DNA of 64,000 bases from an uncultured Pelagibacteraceae bacterium (GTDB taxonomy: Bacteria; Pseudomonadota; Alphaproteobacteria; Pelagibacterales; Pelagibacteraceae), in NCBI GenBank assembly GCA_902630665.1, contig CACOVP010000003.1, positions 17,905-81,904 of the forward strand, read 5' to 3'. The notes beneath the pieces were generated by a model, which was not told the origin of the DNA, made no database searches, and worked only from the letters and a program-made list of their open reading frames with translations. Within the stretch, counting starts at the first letter, position 1. Each line of letters starts with the position of its first letter. A program made the position numbers and the translations under genes. This document shows, piece by piece, positions 1-8,898 of this stretch.

Positions 1-411
1 GCTATTAACACCTTGAACAATTGTAAAATCTACTTCTTTACCAGGTGCAGAAATTATTACTTTTTTTGCACCACCTTTTATGTGTTTTTCTGCTGATGGC
101 TTGTCTAAAAAAATACCTGTACATTCTAACACTACATCAGCACCTACTTTTCCCCAAGGGATATTAGCTGGATCCTTTTCTGCAAAAACTTTTATATCTT
201 GATTACCTATTTTAAATCCATTTTTTGAAGTTTGAATTTCCTCATTGATAATTCCATGTGTACTATCGTACTTAATCAAATGAGCGTTAGTTTCAATAGA
301 CCCTAAATCATTTATTGCAACTACATTAATTTTGTTTTTATAATTTTCTAAAATTGCTCTTAATATTAGTCTTCCTATTCTTCCAAATCCGTTTATACCA
401 ACTTTAACCAT
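1..411 (-). CDS. gapA: Glyceraldehyde-3-phosphate dehydrogenase, N-terminal part (cut by window edge)
   Basis: NAD-binding part of GAPDH, which oxidises glyceraldehyde-3-phosphate to 1,3-bisphosphoglycerate in the cytoplasm. The 137 visible residues start MVKVGINGFGRIGR, the classic GAPDH Rossmann start, and continue through the family segments VAINDL, KYDSTHG and ECTGIF. The reading frame is open to the window edge, so roughly the last 200 residues and the catalytic Cys are outside. A clear GGAG ribosome site lies just before the ATG and overlaps the end of the DUF2160 gene, so it is probably the last gene of the glycerol-3-phosphate run seen here. This fits a job downstream of triose phosphate supply. 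Confidence 0.95.
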   Translation of the reverse strand, partial: MVKVGINGFGRIGRLILRAILENYKNKINVVAINDLGSIETNAHLIKYDSTHGIINEEIQTSKNGFKIGNQDIKVFAEKDPANIPWGKVGADVVLECTGIFLDKPSAEKHIKGGAKKVIISAPGKEVDFTIVQGVNS

Positions 412-419
412 TTAATCTC

Positions 420-773
420 CTAAACATATCTGAACACAGCGACTGCGTAACCTACGCAGATAATTGTTGCTACCCATAGCACACTTCCAACTAAAGCCAA
501 CCAAAAAAGATGTATAAAGGCACTGCCTAATAAAGATATAAACAGCCTATCACCTCTTGTTGTGTCTAAACCTAAAATTCCTTTTCTAGGACTGCCCCCT
601 GGAGATTTTTTTTCCCAAATTACCATTGCAGTTAAGCATAAAGCTATAAATATAAAAAAAGCAGCTGTCTGCCAAGTCCAAGCCATCCATGTAATAAACT
701 CAAATTCAAAGAAACCTTTCTCTTTTTCTTTGGCCATATCACCCCATGTTGCAGCATTTAAAATATTAAACAT
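420..773 (-). CDS. DUF2160-type small membrane protein of the Glp ABC transporter
   Basis: Short integral membrane protein of 117 residues. Two strongly hydrophobic spans are visible (about residues 36-52 and 80-113), with a basic loop containing KKSPGGSPRKG between them. Proteins of this family (DUF2160) are found next to the GlpSTPQV glycerol-3-phosphate importers of rhizobia; their role is not known to me beyond that association. It follows the second permease gene by 2 bases and precedes gapA by 8, so it is co-transcribed with the importer. It might be an accessory membrane subunit, which is inference. Confidence 0.8.
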   Translation of the reverse strand: MFNILNAATWGDMAKEKEKGFFEFEFITWMAWTWQTAAFFIFIALCLTAMVIWEKKSPGGSPRKGILGLDTTRGDRLFISLLGSAFIHLFWLALVGSVLWVATIICVGYAVAVFRYV

Positions 774-775
774 AA

Positions 776-1576
776 TTATACTCTTCCTAACGCAAATCCT
801 TTCGCGATATAATTTCTTACAAAGTAAATAACTATAGCGCCTGGTATGATTGTTAAACTACCTGCTGCAGCAAGTAATCCAAGTTCATATCCCGATGTAC
901 TGGCGGTTCTAGTCATCGTAGCCGCTATAGGCTTAGCTGCTACAGCAGTAAGCGTTTTAGCTAATAATAATTCTACCCAAGAAAACATAAAACAGAAAAA
1001 CATAGTTATTCCAATTCCAGCAGTTATTGTTGGTATAAATATTTTAAAGAAAAATCTCCAGAATGAATAACCATCTACATAAGCTGTTTCGTCTAACTCT
1101 TTAGGAACTGCTGACATAAATCCCTCTAAGATCCATACAGCTAAAGGAATATTAAATAAACAATGTGAAAGAGCTACAGCCACATGAGTATCGAATAAAT
1201 TTACGGAAGAATAAAACTGAAAAAATGGTAGAGCAAATACAGCAGGAGGAGCCATTCTGTTTGTTAATAACCAGAAAAATAAGTGCTTATCTCCTAAAAA
1301 TTTATATCTGGAAAAGGCATAAGCAGCAGGAAGTGCTGCAGCAACAGAAATAACTGTATTCATTACTACGTAATAAATTGAATTAAGATAACCAGTATAC
1401 CAAGTACTATCTGTAAAAATTGTTTTATAATTTTCTAAAGTGAATTCTTGAGGCCATAAAGTATAAGTATTTATGATCTCAGTAGTTGTTTTAAAAGACA
1501 TATTTAACAACCAATAAATCGGTAACATTAAAAAAATAATGTAAACTGTTGGTACTATCCATTTAGCTTTTTTCAT
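776..1576 (-). CDS. glpQ: ABC transporter permease, GlpQ type (MalG family)
   Basis: Second inner-membrane permease of the glycerol / glycerol-3-phosphate type carbohydrate importer. The 266 residues have the size and about six membrane spans of MalG-family permeases. The EAA coupling loop is visible near residues 160-175 (PKELDETAYVDGYSFWRFFF), which docks on the ATPases. The start overlaps the stop of the partner permease gene by 4 bases (ATGA), so translation is coupled. The neighbours (two ATPases, large binding protein, DUF2160 protein, glycerol kinase) support GlpQ; substrate choice between glycerol and glycerol-3-phosphate cannot be read from the sequence. Confidence 0.85.
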   Translation of the reverse strand: MKKAKWIVPTVYIIFLMLPIYWLLNMSFKTTTEIINTYTLWPQEFTLENYKTIFTDSTWYTGYLNSIYYVVMNTVISVAAALPAAYAFSRYKFLGDKHLFFWLLTNRMAPPAVFALPFFQFYSSVNLFDTHVAVALSHCLFNIPLAVWILEGFMSAVPKELDETAYVDGYSFWRFFFKIFIPTITAGIGITMFFCFMFSWVELLLAKTLTAVAAKPIAATMTRTASTSGYELGLLAAAGSLTIIPGAIVIYFVRNYIAKGFALGRV

Positions 1577-2439
1577 TGATTACCCTCGTTTCTCATCATC
1601 AAAGTGTAAAAAACCCAACAGACTAATAGCACAATAAAGAAATATATTAGTGACATTGCTGCTGCTGGCCCTAAATCAAATTGACCTAAAGCCATTTTTA
1701 CAAGATCAATAGATAAAAATGCTGTAGCGTTTCCTGGACCTCCACCAGTTAAAACGAATGGCTCAGTGTAAATCATAAAACTATCCATAAATCTTAAAAG
1801 TATCGCGATAGTTAAAACTTTTTTCATTTTTGGTAACTCTATTTTTGTAAATACAGCCCATCGACTTGCCCCATCAATTTCTGCAGCTTGGTAATAAGCA
1901 GGCTGAATAGATTGCAAGCCAGCATAAGATAATAAAACAACTAATGAAGTCCAATGCCATACGTCCATTAAGATTGTCGTAAACCATGCGTCTCCAATTT
2001 GTTGAGTAAAATTATAGTCAAATCCTAATGCATTTAATGAATGTCCTAAAAAACCAATATCTGGTAATGCAAAAATATTCCACATTGCTCCAACAACATT
2101 CCATGGAATTAAAAGAGGCATAGACATCAAAACTAAACAAACAGGAACTCCTATTCCCTCTTTTGGCATAGTAAGTGCTATAGCTATTCCTAAAGGTATT
2201 TGGATGAATAAAATTATAAATGTAAATAAAAATTGTCTGCCTAACGATGCATGAAATCTTTCAGATAACATGATTTGTTTAAACCATCTTGTACCTTCCC
2301 ACATAAAAACATTGTTTCCAAAAGTTTCTTGGAAAGCATAATTCACTACTGTCATTAATGGTATGATTGCATTGAATGCTACCAGTACAAATACTGGAAT
2401 AACAAAAAACCAAGCTTTCTGATTTATTGTTTTGTTCAT
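1573..2439 (-). CDS. glpP: ABC transporter permease, GlpP type (MalF family)
   Basis: First permease of the same importer, about 288 residues with six hydrophobic spans. The coupling loop lies around residues 188-205 and contains QAAEIDGASRWAVF. A start four codons further upstream is open but uses TTG; the ATG chosen here gives a 4-base ATGA overlap with the upstream ATPase gene, the pattern seen repeatedly in this operon. The protein would pair with the GlpQ-type permease to form the translocation path. MalF-family identity is firm; the glycerol-phosphate assignment rests on context. Confidence 0.85.
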   Translation of the reverse strand: MNKTINQKAWFFVIPVFVLVAFNAIIPLMTVVNYAFQETFGNNVFMWEGTRWFKQIMLSERFHASLGRQFLFTFIILFIQIPLGIAIALTMPKEGIGVPVCLVLMSMPLLIPWNVVGAMWNIFALPDIGFLGHSLNALGFDYNFTQQIGDAWFTTILMDVWHWTSLVVLLSYAGLQSIQPAYYQAAEIDGASRWAVFTKIELPKMKKVLTIAILLRFMDSFMIYTEPFVLTGGGPGNATAFLSIDLVKMALGQFDLGPAAAMSLIYFFIVLLVCWVFYTLMMRNEGNQ

Positions 2440-3500
2440 TCTATAATCCAATCATCCCCGTAAACATAAGTATATTCCTTTTTAAAGTTTAAGAATGCTG
2501 ATCCTGAGGGAATATTTTCATTCGGTTTTGCTATCATTTTAATTTTTCCACTTTCACTTTGAGTATCTACAATTTTATGTCTTCCCGTATTACTTACCGA
2601 TAAAACTTTTACAGGAATACCTTCAGAGCCAAAATTTATAAATTCAGGTCTCACACCAATTTCTGTTTTACTAAAACTGTTTGATTTTACTTTTTTATGA
2701 GTTTCAATTTTCTTACCATTAAGAATTACTTCCCCTCCTTTAAATTCACATGGAAGCAAATTCATACCTGGGGATCCTATAAAGTAACCAACAAATGTAT
2801 GTTTTGGTTTTTCAAAAAGATCAACTGGAGTACCAGTTTGTACTATTTGTCCTTCATGCATCACGACTACTTGATCAGCAAATGTTAAGGCCTCGGTTTG
2901 ATCGTGTGTCACATAAATCATAGTTCTATTTATTTTTTGATGAAGTTCTTTTAGCTTAGATCTTAAAATCCACTTTAAATGAGGATCAATAACAGTGAGT
3001 GGCTCATCAAACATTATTGCATTTACATCGGATCTAACTAGTCCTCTTCCTAAAGAAATTTTTTGTTTTCCATCAGCTGTTAAACCCGAGGCTCTATTAT
3101 TTAGTGTAGAGGAAAGTTCTAGCATTTCTGCTATTTCATGAACTTTTGATTTAATCTTTTCTTCTTCAATTTCCCTATTTCTCAATGGGAAGGCTAAATT
3201 ATCATACACAGTCATAGTGTCATAAATTACTGGAAACTGAAAAATTTGAGCTATATTTCTCTGAACTGGGTTTAAATTAGAAACCATTTTATCATCAAAT
3301 AAAATGTCTCCTTTGGTAGGGTTAATTAAACCTGAAATTATATTTAGGAGCGTTGTTTTTCCGCAGCCTGACGGTCCCAATAATGCATAAGCACCACCAT
3401 CATTCCAATCAATATTAACATTTCTTACAGCCCAATCGGTATCGGAAGATTGAGTCTTTAAGTAACTATGACTTAAATCTTTTAAGGTAATCTTAGCCAT
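2436..3500 (-). CDS. glpT: ABC transporter ATPase, GlpT type
   Basis: MalK-family nucleotide-binding subunit of 354 residues with a C-terminal regulatory/OB-like domain from about residue 240. Walker A is canonical (GPSGCGKTT, 42-50), Walker B ends FDEP (D165, E166) and the switch His is present (THD, H199). The ABC signature, however, reads LTADGKQ (140-146) where LSGGQ is expected. The partner ATPase shows the opposite pattern of changes. It overlaps both neighbours by a few bases. It should energise import with the GlpS-type protein as a heterodimer; 'GlpT' here means the rhizobial ABC subunit, not the E. coli antiporter. Confidence 0.85.
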   Translation of the reverse strand: MAKITLKDLSHSYLKTQSSDTDWAVRNVNIDWNDGGAYALLGPSGCGKTTLLNIISGLINPTKGDILFDDKMVSNLNPVQRNIAQIFQFPVIYDTMTVYDNLAFPLRNREIEEEKIKSKVHEIAEMLELSSTLNNRASGLTADGKQKISLGRGLVRSDVNAIMFDEPLTVIDPHLKWILRSKLKELHQKINRTMIYVTHDQTEALTFADQVVVMHEGQIVQTGTPVDLFEKPKHTFVGYFIGSPGMNLLPCEFKGGEVILNGKKIETHKKVKSNSFSKTEIGVRPEFINFGSEGIPVKVLSVSNTGRHKIVDTQSESGKIKMIAKPNENIPSGSAFLNFKKEYTYVYGDDWIIE

Positions 3501-4557
3501 TTGTTACAAGCCTTTCATTTTCGTCAAAATAAATAAATTCATCTGCATTCATATACAAATTCATTTCATCACCAACATTTTTTTGAAAAATTCCATTTGA
3601 TAGAGAAACCCAACTCAAATCTCCTTTTGTAAAATGAATCAAGCTCTCTGAACCACTAAGTTCTGAAATTAAAACTTTCCCTTTTATTTCTAGAGAGTTA
3701 TTACCTTCTTTGTATGTAGTTATATTGTGAGGTCTGATACCTACTTTATATTCCCCATCTTTAATATTTATTTTACTCTTCCAGTTTACTGAATTATCTA
3801 GAAATGAGCAACTATCTCCAACCTTTTTAATTTTTGTAATATTCATTGGAGGATCACTGAATACTTGTGCTGATAATAAAGAATTAGGCTTATTATAGAC
3901 ATCTAAAGTTTTACCATACTGAATTACTTTTCCCTCTTGCAACGTCGCAGTGTTCCCTCCAAGCAGTAAGGCCTCAGAAGGCTCTGTAGTTGCATATACA
4001 ACAATACAATCTCTATCTTCAAATAATCTTGGAAGTTCCTCTCTTAATTCCTCACGAAGTTTAAAGTCTAAATTTGCTAAAGGTTCATCAAGTAATATTA
4101 GATCCGAGTCTTTTACTAATGCTCTAGCTAAAGCAGTTCTTTGTTGCTGACCGCCTGAAAGTTCATTAGGTTTTTTATTAAGCATACCTGACAATTTTAA
4201 TAATTCAGCTACTTTTCCAACTCTTTGTTTTGTTTCATCTGAACTAACACCAGTAATTTTTAAAGGAGATGCAATATTTTCATAGACTGTGAAATTTGGA
4301 TAATTGATAAATTGTTGGTAAACCATTGAAACATTTCTTTTTTGAACCTTCATCCCTGTTACATTTTTATCGTTAAACCAAATTTCTCCCATTGAAGGTT
4401 TATCTAGACCGGCCATAATTTGCATTAAAGTAGTCTTTCCAGAAAGTGTTGGGCCTAGAAGGATGTTAATTGTATTTTTTTCTAGTTTTAAATCTGTTGT
4501 ATAAATATGAGTGTCTAATCCTATTTTTTTTTCCACATTTTTTAATTCTAGGCTCAT
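3493..4557 (-). CDS. glpS: ABC transporter ATPase, GlpS type
   Basis: Second MalK-family ATPase of the importer, 354 residues, with a C-terminal regulatory domain. The ABC signature is canonical (LSGGQ, 133-137) and Walker B is intact (LLDEP, D157, E158). Walker A reads GPTLSGKTT (35-43), with Leu in place of the usual second Gly. The switch-loop His is replaced by Thr (YATTEPSEA, T191). So the nucleotide-binding half of this subunit is altered while its signature is intact, complementary to the partner. The gene follows a hairpin after the binding-protein gene, which probably sets its expression below that of the binding protein. Confidence 0.85.
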   Translation of the reverse strand: MSLELKNVEKKIGLDTHIYTTDLKLEKNTINILLGPTLSGKTTLMQIMAGLDKPSMGEIWFNDKNVTGMKVQKRNVSMVYQQFINYPNFTVYENIASPLKITGVSSDETKQRVGKVAELLKLSGMLNKKPNELSGGQQQRTALARALVKDSDLILLDEPLANLDFKLREELREELPRLFEDRDCIVVYATTEPSEALLLGGNTATLQEGKVIQYGKTLDVYNKPNSLLSAQVFSDPPMNITKIKKVGDSCSFLDNSVNWKSKINIKDGEYKVGIRPHNITTYKEGNNSLEIKGKVLISELSGSESLIHFTKGDLSWVSLSNGIFQKNVGDEMNLYMNADEFIYFDENERLVTNG

Positions 4558-4576
4558 ATTTTTTGAATTCCGTTTT

Positions 4577-4604
4577 AAAAAAAGGGGGCTGTTAAGCCCC
4601 CTTT
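4577..4604 (-). terminator. Hairpin plus U-tract between binding-protein and ATPase genes
   Basis: On the minus strand GGGGGCT, a four-base loop and AGCCCCC form a strong 7-bp GC-rich stem in otherwise AT-rich DNA, flanked by AAA/TTT pairing and followed by seven T. This is the form of an intrinsic terminator. Because it lies inside an operon, just after the gene for the abundant binding protein, it most likely gives partial termination or protects the 3' end of the binding-protein mRNA. Confidence 0.8.
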
Positions 4605-4624
4605 AAATTTAGATTAAACCTAAA

Positions 4625-6358
4625 TTACTTCCAAGCTCTTTCGAATGGAACTGTTTTACCTTTAGGTTTCTCATTACGTTTTGCTTTTGGTGATCCTGGT
4701 TGTTTTAACCAATAAGCTGCACCTTTCGGTTTAGCTAATCTTGGACCACATCCACCGTATGTATTGTTTGCTTTATCAGCAGCTTCCATACGAGACATAA
4801 CTAAGTTCATCTCTTCTGCAAGACGATCCATAGCTTGTTGTGGAGTAAACGCACCTGAGTTTACATCTCCAATTTGCTGCCACCAGATTTGTGCAAGTTT
4901 CGGATAATCCGGAACGTTGATACCTGTTGGTGACCACAATACTCTGTTTTTAGATCTGTAGAATTCTACAAGTCCACCAAGTTTTGGAGCTCTTTTAGTA
5001 AAGTGTTTGTGATTAATTGTACTATCTCTAATGATAGTTAAACCAACATCACTTTTCTTAAGATCAACAGTTTTTGATACTACAAACTGAGCGTATAACC
5101 ATGCAGCTTTTCTTCTGTCAACTGGAGTAGACTTAAATAAAGTCCATGATCCAGCATCTTGATAACCAAGCTTCATACCTTCATCCCAGTAAGGACCTTT
5201 TGGTGATGGTCCCATTCTCCATAAAGGATTACCGTTATCGTCAACTGTTTTGTTTCCAGAACTCTTTGGAGCAACCATTGATGCCGTGAACGCTGTATAC
5301 CAGAAAATTTGCTGAGCAACGTTTCCTGATGATAAAGCTGGCAGAGACTGATAGAAGTCCATCGCCGCTGCACCTGGAGGCGCATAAGCTCTTAACCACT
5401 CGTCCCATTTTCTGATTGCATATACGGCAGCAGGACCATTAGCAGCCCCACCTCTTGCTACGTCAGCACCAACTGGGTTACAAGATCCTTTTTCCATTCT
5501 TATTCCCCACTCATCAACTGGTACACCATTAGGTTTACCAACAGATCCTGCACCAGCCATTGATAACCACGCGTCAGTCATTCTCCATCCTAAGTCTGGA
5601 GCTCTCTTACCGTAGTCCATGTGACCGTATACTCTAACACCGTCTATATTCTTTACATCTTTCGTAAAGTATTCAGCGATATCTTCGTAAGCAGACCAGT
5701 TAACTGGTACACCTAAATCGTATCCGTATTTAGCTTTGAAACCTTTTTTGATTTCAGGTCTGTCAAACCAATCTTTTCTAAACCAATAAAGGTTAGCAAA
5801 TTGTTGGTCAGGTAATTGGTATAAATCACCGTCTGGACCTGTAGTAAATGATTTACCGATGAAATCATCGATATCTAATGTTGGTAAAGTTACATCTTTA
5901 CCTTCACCTTTCATCCACTTTGTTAAGTTTACTGCTAACTGAAGTCTTGAATGTGTACCAATCAAATCTGAGTCATTGATATAGGCATCATACAAGTTTC
6001 TTCCAGTTTGCATCTGAGTCTGTACTGCTTGTACTACTTCTCCTTCTCCCAATAACTGGTGATTTACTTTTATACCAGTTATCTCTTCAAAAGCTTTAGT
6101 TAAAGTTTTTGATTCGTATACGTGAGTTGGAATAGTTTCTGACAATACGTTAATTTCCATTCCTTTGAATGGTTTTGCAGCATCGTAGAACCATTGTAGT
6201 TCTTTCTCTCTTTCTTTTGCAGAAATTGTTGAAAGACTAAACTCACCATTTGACCATTTCTTAATTGCAGCCATATGTCCGTCAGCTACAGCGTTTGAAA
6301 TAGTTATAAGAGAAATTGAAACAGCAACAGCTAAAATATTCTTTAATGTTTTTAACAT
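4625..6358 (-). CDS. glpV: Glycerol / glycerol-3-phosphate type ABC substrate-binding protein
   Basis: Large periplasmic binding protein of 577 residues. A signal peptide is clear at the start (MLKTLKNILAVAVSISLI, cleavage likely after the Ala-Asp-Gly region near residue 26). The length and the Trp/Tyr/Pro-rich body fit the GlpV family rather than the shorter UgpB proteins. It is preceded by a GAGGGAAA ribosome site 6 bases before the ATG and a 105-base leader, and followed by a terminator-like hairpin. That arrangement suggests it is made in excess over the membrane parts. The glycerol kinase gene upstream favours glycerol or its phosphate as ligand; this is inference. Confidence 0.85.
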   Translation of the reverse strand: MLKTLKNILAVAVSISLITISNAVADGHMAAIKKWSNGEFSLSTISAKEREKELQWFYDAAKPFKGMEINVLSETIPTHVYESKTLTKAFEEITGIKVNHQLLGEGEVVQAVQTQMQTGRNLYDAYINDSDLIGTHSRLQLAVNLTKWMKGEGKDVTLPTLDIDDFIGKSFTTGPDGDLYQLPDQQFANLYWFRKDWFDRPEIKKGFKAKYGYDLGVPVNWSAYEDIAEYFTKDVKNIDGVRVYGHMDYGKRAPDLGWRMTDAWLSMAGAGSVGKPNGVPVDEWGIRMEKGSCNPVGADVARGGAANGPAAVYAIRKWDEWLRAYAPPGAAAMDFYQSLPALSSGNVAQQIFWYTAFTASMVAPKSSGNKTVDDNGNPLWRMGPSPKGPYWDEGMKLGYQDAGSWTLFKSTPVDRRKAAWLYAQFVVSKTVDLKKSDVGLTIIRDSTINHKHFTKRAPKLGGLVEFYRSKNRVLWSPTGINVPDYPKLAQIWWQQIGDVNSGAFTPQQAMDRLAEEMNLVMSRMEAADKANNTYGGCGPRLAKPKGAAYWLKQPGSPKAKRNEKPKGKTVPFERAWK

Positions 6359-6463
6359 AGATTATTTCCCTCGTTGTTGTTGTTTTTTGATTTCTTATTG
6401 AACCAAAATAAAACTTAAAAGTACAGTACAGAAAGTTTTCAAATTACAACTCTGAGGTGTGTA
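6359..6463 (-). promoter_or_regulatory. Leader between glycerol kinase and binding-protein genes
   Basis: A 105-base non-coding leader, unusually long for this operon where most genes overlap. On the minus strand it contains TTGAAA followed about 17 bases later by a weak TTTAAG, an odd palindrome GTACTGTAC, a run of CAA triplets and then the GAGGG ribosome site. It is a reasonable place for an internal promoter for the transporter genes, but no match is strong enough to be sure. Confidence 0.35.
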
Positions 6464-7945
6464 TTAGTTGATTAAGGCACGCTTAACAGCTTTTTCCCAG
6501 CCATTAATTAGGATGTTTCTCGATGAATTTTTCATTTTTGAGGAAAACTTTTTATCCAATTGCCAGTTTTTAGAAATATCTTTTAAGGATTTGTAAACTC
6601 CAATATGAAGACCAGCCATAAAAGCTGCACCTAAAGCAGTTGTTTCTTGAACTTTAGGTCTTAATACTTTTACGTTCACTATGTCAGATAAAAATTGTGA
6701 AAACCAATTATTCATTACCATCCCACCATCAACTTTTACAATTTTAGGTCTCAAACCATCATGTTTCATAGCTTCAAAAAGATCGTGAGTTTGATAAGCA
6801 ACTGCCTCGATCGTGGCTCTGACTATTTCTTTAGGACTTGTATCTCTAGTAATGCCGCTTAAAACTCCTCTAGCGTTAGCGTCCCAATACGGAGCTCCTA
6901 ATCCAGTGAATGCTGGAACTAAATAAATATCATTGTTATTTTGAAGTGATTTGACTATTTTTTCTGTTTCGGGCGCTTTCTTAAAAAATTTCATTCGATC
7001 TCTTAACCATTGCACACCAGCACCAGCTATAAAAATAGATCCCTCCATTGCGTATGTTGTCTTTCCATTAATTCTGTATGCAATAGTAGTTAATAGTCTA
7101 TTTTTTGAGTAAATTTTTTTAGAACCGGTATTTAATAATACAAAAGCTCCAGTTCCGTAAGTGCTTTTTAATGAGCCAGGTTCAAAACAACATTGGCCAA
7201 TGGTTGCTGATTGTTGATCACCTACTACTCCATTAATCGGAATTGGTTTACCAGTTACAGAAGGATGGGTTTGACCATAATCATCTGCACAATCTTTCAC
7301 TTCTGGTAAAATATGTTTTTTAATCTTCAAGAGATTTAATATTGTATCATCCCATTTATTTGAGGAAATATTATAAATCATTGTTCTACTTGCGTTAGTT
7401 GCATCTGTTGCATGAACTTTTCCCTTTGTAAGTCTCCAAATCAAAAAGCTGTCAATTGTTCCAAATAATAGCTGTTTCTTGCTCATTAACTGCCGTGCTT
7501 TAGGGACATTGTCTAAAATCCATTTAATTTTTGTTCCAGAAAAATATGAGTCAATTAAAAGGCCAGTTTTATTAAAAACCATCGTATCCTTGTTTTGCTT
7601 TCTCAGCTTTTTACAAAATTCTTCAGTTCTTCTGTCTTGCCAAACAATAGCCTTATAAACAGGTTTTCCAGTTTTTTTATCCCACAGAACAGTAGTCTCT
7701 CTTTGGTTGGTAATTCCAATGCTTAAAATTTTACCTTTTAAGCGTTTAGCTTTTTGTATTACATCTTTTAAAGTTTTTATTGTTGTTTTCCAAATTTCAT
7801 CTGGATTATGTTCTACCCAACCACTTTTGGGGAAGTATTGAGTGAATTCTTTTTGAGAGGAAAAAATAGGTTTACCTTTAAGGTCAAATAAAATTGATCT
7901 ATTAGATGTCGTACCAGCATCAATTGAAATTAAAAATTTTTTCAT
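6464..7945 (-). CDS. glpK: Glycerol kinase
   Basis: FGGY-family kinase of 493 residues, normal length, phosphorylating glycerol to glycerol-3-phosphate with ATP. The N-terminal phosphate loop DAGTTSNRS (9-17), the segment GITNQRET with the following WQDRRT, the GDQQSA motif and the C-terminal ATP-site GGMVMNN are all present and specific for glycerol kinase within the family. It starts 4 bases inside the preceding exported-protein gene and precedes the importer genes, so it belongs to the same metabolic unit as gpsA and the transporter. No glpD-type dehydrogenase gene lies in the window. Confidence 0.95.
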   Translation of the reverse strand: MKKFLISIDAGTTSNRSILFDLKGKPIFSSQKEFTQYFPKSGWVEHNPDEIWKTTIKTLKDVIQKAKRLKGKILSIGITNQRETTVLWDKKTGKPVYKAIVWQDRRTEEFCKKLRKQNKDTMVFNKTGLLIDSYFSGTKIKWILDNVPKARQLMSKKQLLFGTIDSFLIWRLTKGKVHATDATNASRTMIYNISSNKWDDTILNLLKIKKHILPEVKDCADDYGQTHPSVTGKPIPINGVVGDQQSATIGQCCFEPGSLKSTYGTGAFVLLNTGSKKIYSKNRLLTTIAYRINGKTTYAMEGSIFIAGAGVQWLRDRMKFFKKAPETEKIVKSLQNNNDIYLVPAFTGLGAPYWDANARGVLSGITRDTSPKEIVRATIEAVAYQTHDLFEAMKHDGLRPKIVKVDGGMVMNNWFSQFLSDIVNVKVLRPKVQETTALGAAFMAGLHIGVYKSLKDISKNWQLDKKFSSKMKNSSRNILINGWEKAVKRALIN

Positions 7946-8898
7946 TTAAGTATTTTTCTCTTTGCTTTTTCAAATTCTTCTTGAGTAATTGCTCCTGATT
8001 TGTAAAGTTCATTTATTTTGATTAATTCATTTGCAACATTTTTTTCTAAATTTAGATTTTTTGAATTTTTATTGATATCGTAATTTAAGATATTGCTCAG
8101 ATTAATTTTTTGTGATTTTCTTGCTTTTTGAAAATTTTCCCACTCTTTATGAAAATTTGCACTTTCTATGAGCCAATTTTCCATTATTTTAATTGCTTTT
8201 GGAAAATTTTTTATATTATTTGGGTGAAAATCTGATTGATCTCGCTGAGAATTCTTTGGGATGTAATTAGCAAATTCTTCTGGTGTGACTCCATAACTAA
8301 TACTAAACCATTCGTCTCTTACTGCCATTGAAAAAAAGCTAGCAGAATAACTTAGATAATTTTTTGGAATATCAATTTTTTCTCTTTCTATCCACCTTCT
8401 TATTCCACCTCTAAATATAGAGTCTGGATCATATTCGGTTGGATACAACAATTTATTTATATCCACAAATTCAACTATCATGCAGTTATGAGCGTTTCCT
8501 CTTTTATAAAAATTCAAATAATTATAATGTTGTCTTTTTTTACACCCACCTGTCTTTGATTGAAAAACTGCACTTTCAATAAAACTTGTGAGATAAGCTT
8601 GCCATTTTGAGAGGCCTGTTGCTCTTCCTATCTCTAAAAATTTTATAGGTACATTATTCTTCATATTTACAAAAGTAAGTTCTTCTACTGCAATTCCCCA
8701 TCCAACGGTTTCACCATACTTTTCTATCAATAACCATTCACCATCGGGTAAAGGTAAACGCATTTTATTACTACTTTTAAATTCTCCTCGAATTACTTCA
8801 CCAGGTTTGGTTCTCCAGTCATTAGCTTTCCAAGCTCTATCTGCATAGGAGTTTGTATTCATTAATATTAAAAAATAAAATATGATAAGCTTTTTCAT
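7942..8898 (-). CDS. Exported protein of unknown function with C-terminal SHOCT-like motif
   Basis: I do not recognise the body of this 318-residue protein. It begins with a short signal peptide (MKKLIIFYFLILMNTNSYA, cut near residue 19). The last 30 residues (KINELYKSGAITQEEFEKAKRKI) match the SHOCT short C-terminal domain, often a helical oligomerisation tail. The middle has two Cys (CKKRQHYNY and a later HNC) and many aromatic residues. It overlaps gpsA upstream and glpK downstream by 4 bases each, so it is translated with glycerol-phosphate enzymes, but no function follows from that. Confidence 0.75.
   Translation of the reverse strand: MKKLIIFYFLILMNTNSYADRAWKANDWRTKPGEVIRGEFKSSNKMRLPLPDGEWLLIEKYGETVGWGIAVEELTFVNMKNNVPIKFLEIGRATGLSKWQAYLTSFIESAVFQSKTGGCKKRQHYNYLNFYKRGNAHNCMIVEFVDINKLLYPTEYDPDSIFRGGIRRWIEREKIDIPKNYLSYSASFFSMAVRDEWFSISYGVTPEEFANYIPKNSQRDQSDFHPNNIKNFPKAIKIMENWLIESANFHKEWENFQKARKSQKINLSNILNYDINKNSKNLNLEKNVANELIKINELYKSGAITQEEFEKAKRKILK

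Noticed and set aside
562..831. Plus-strand open frame opposite the DUF2160 gene
   Set aside because: Antisense shadow of a well-supported membrane-protein gene; no ribosome site, no family features.
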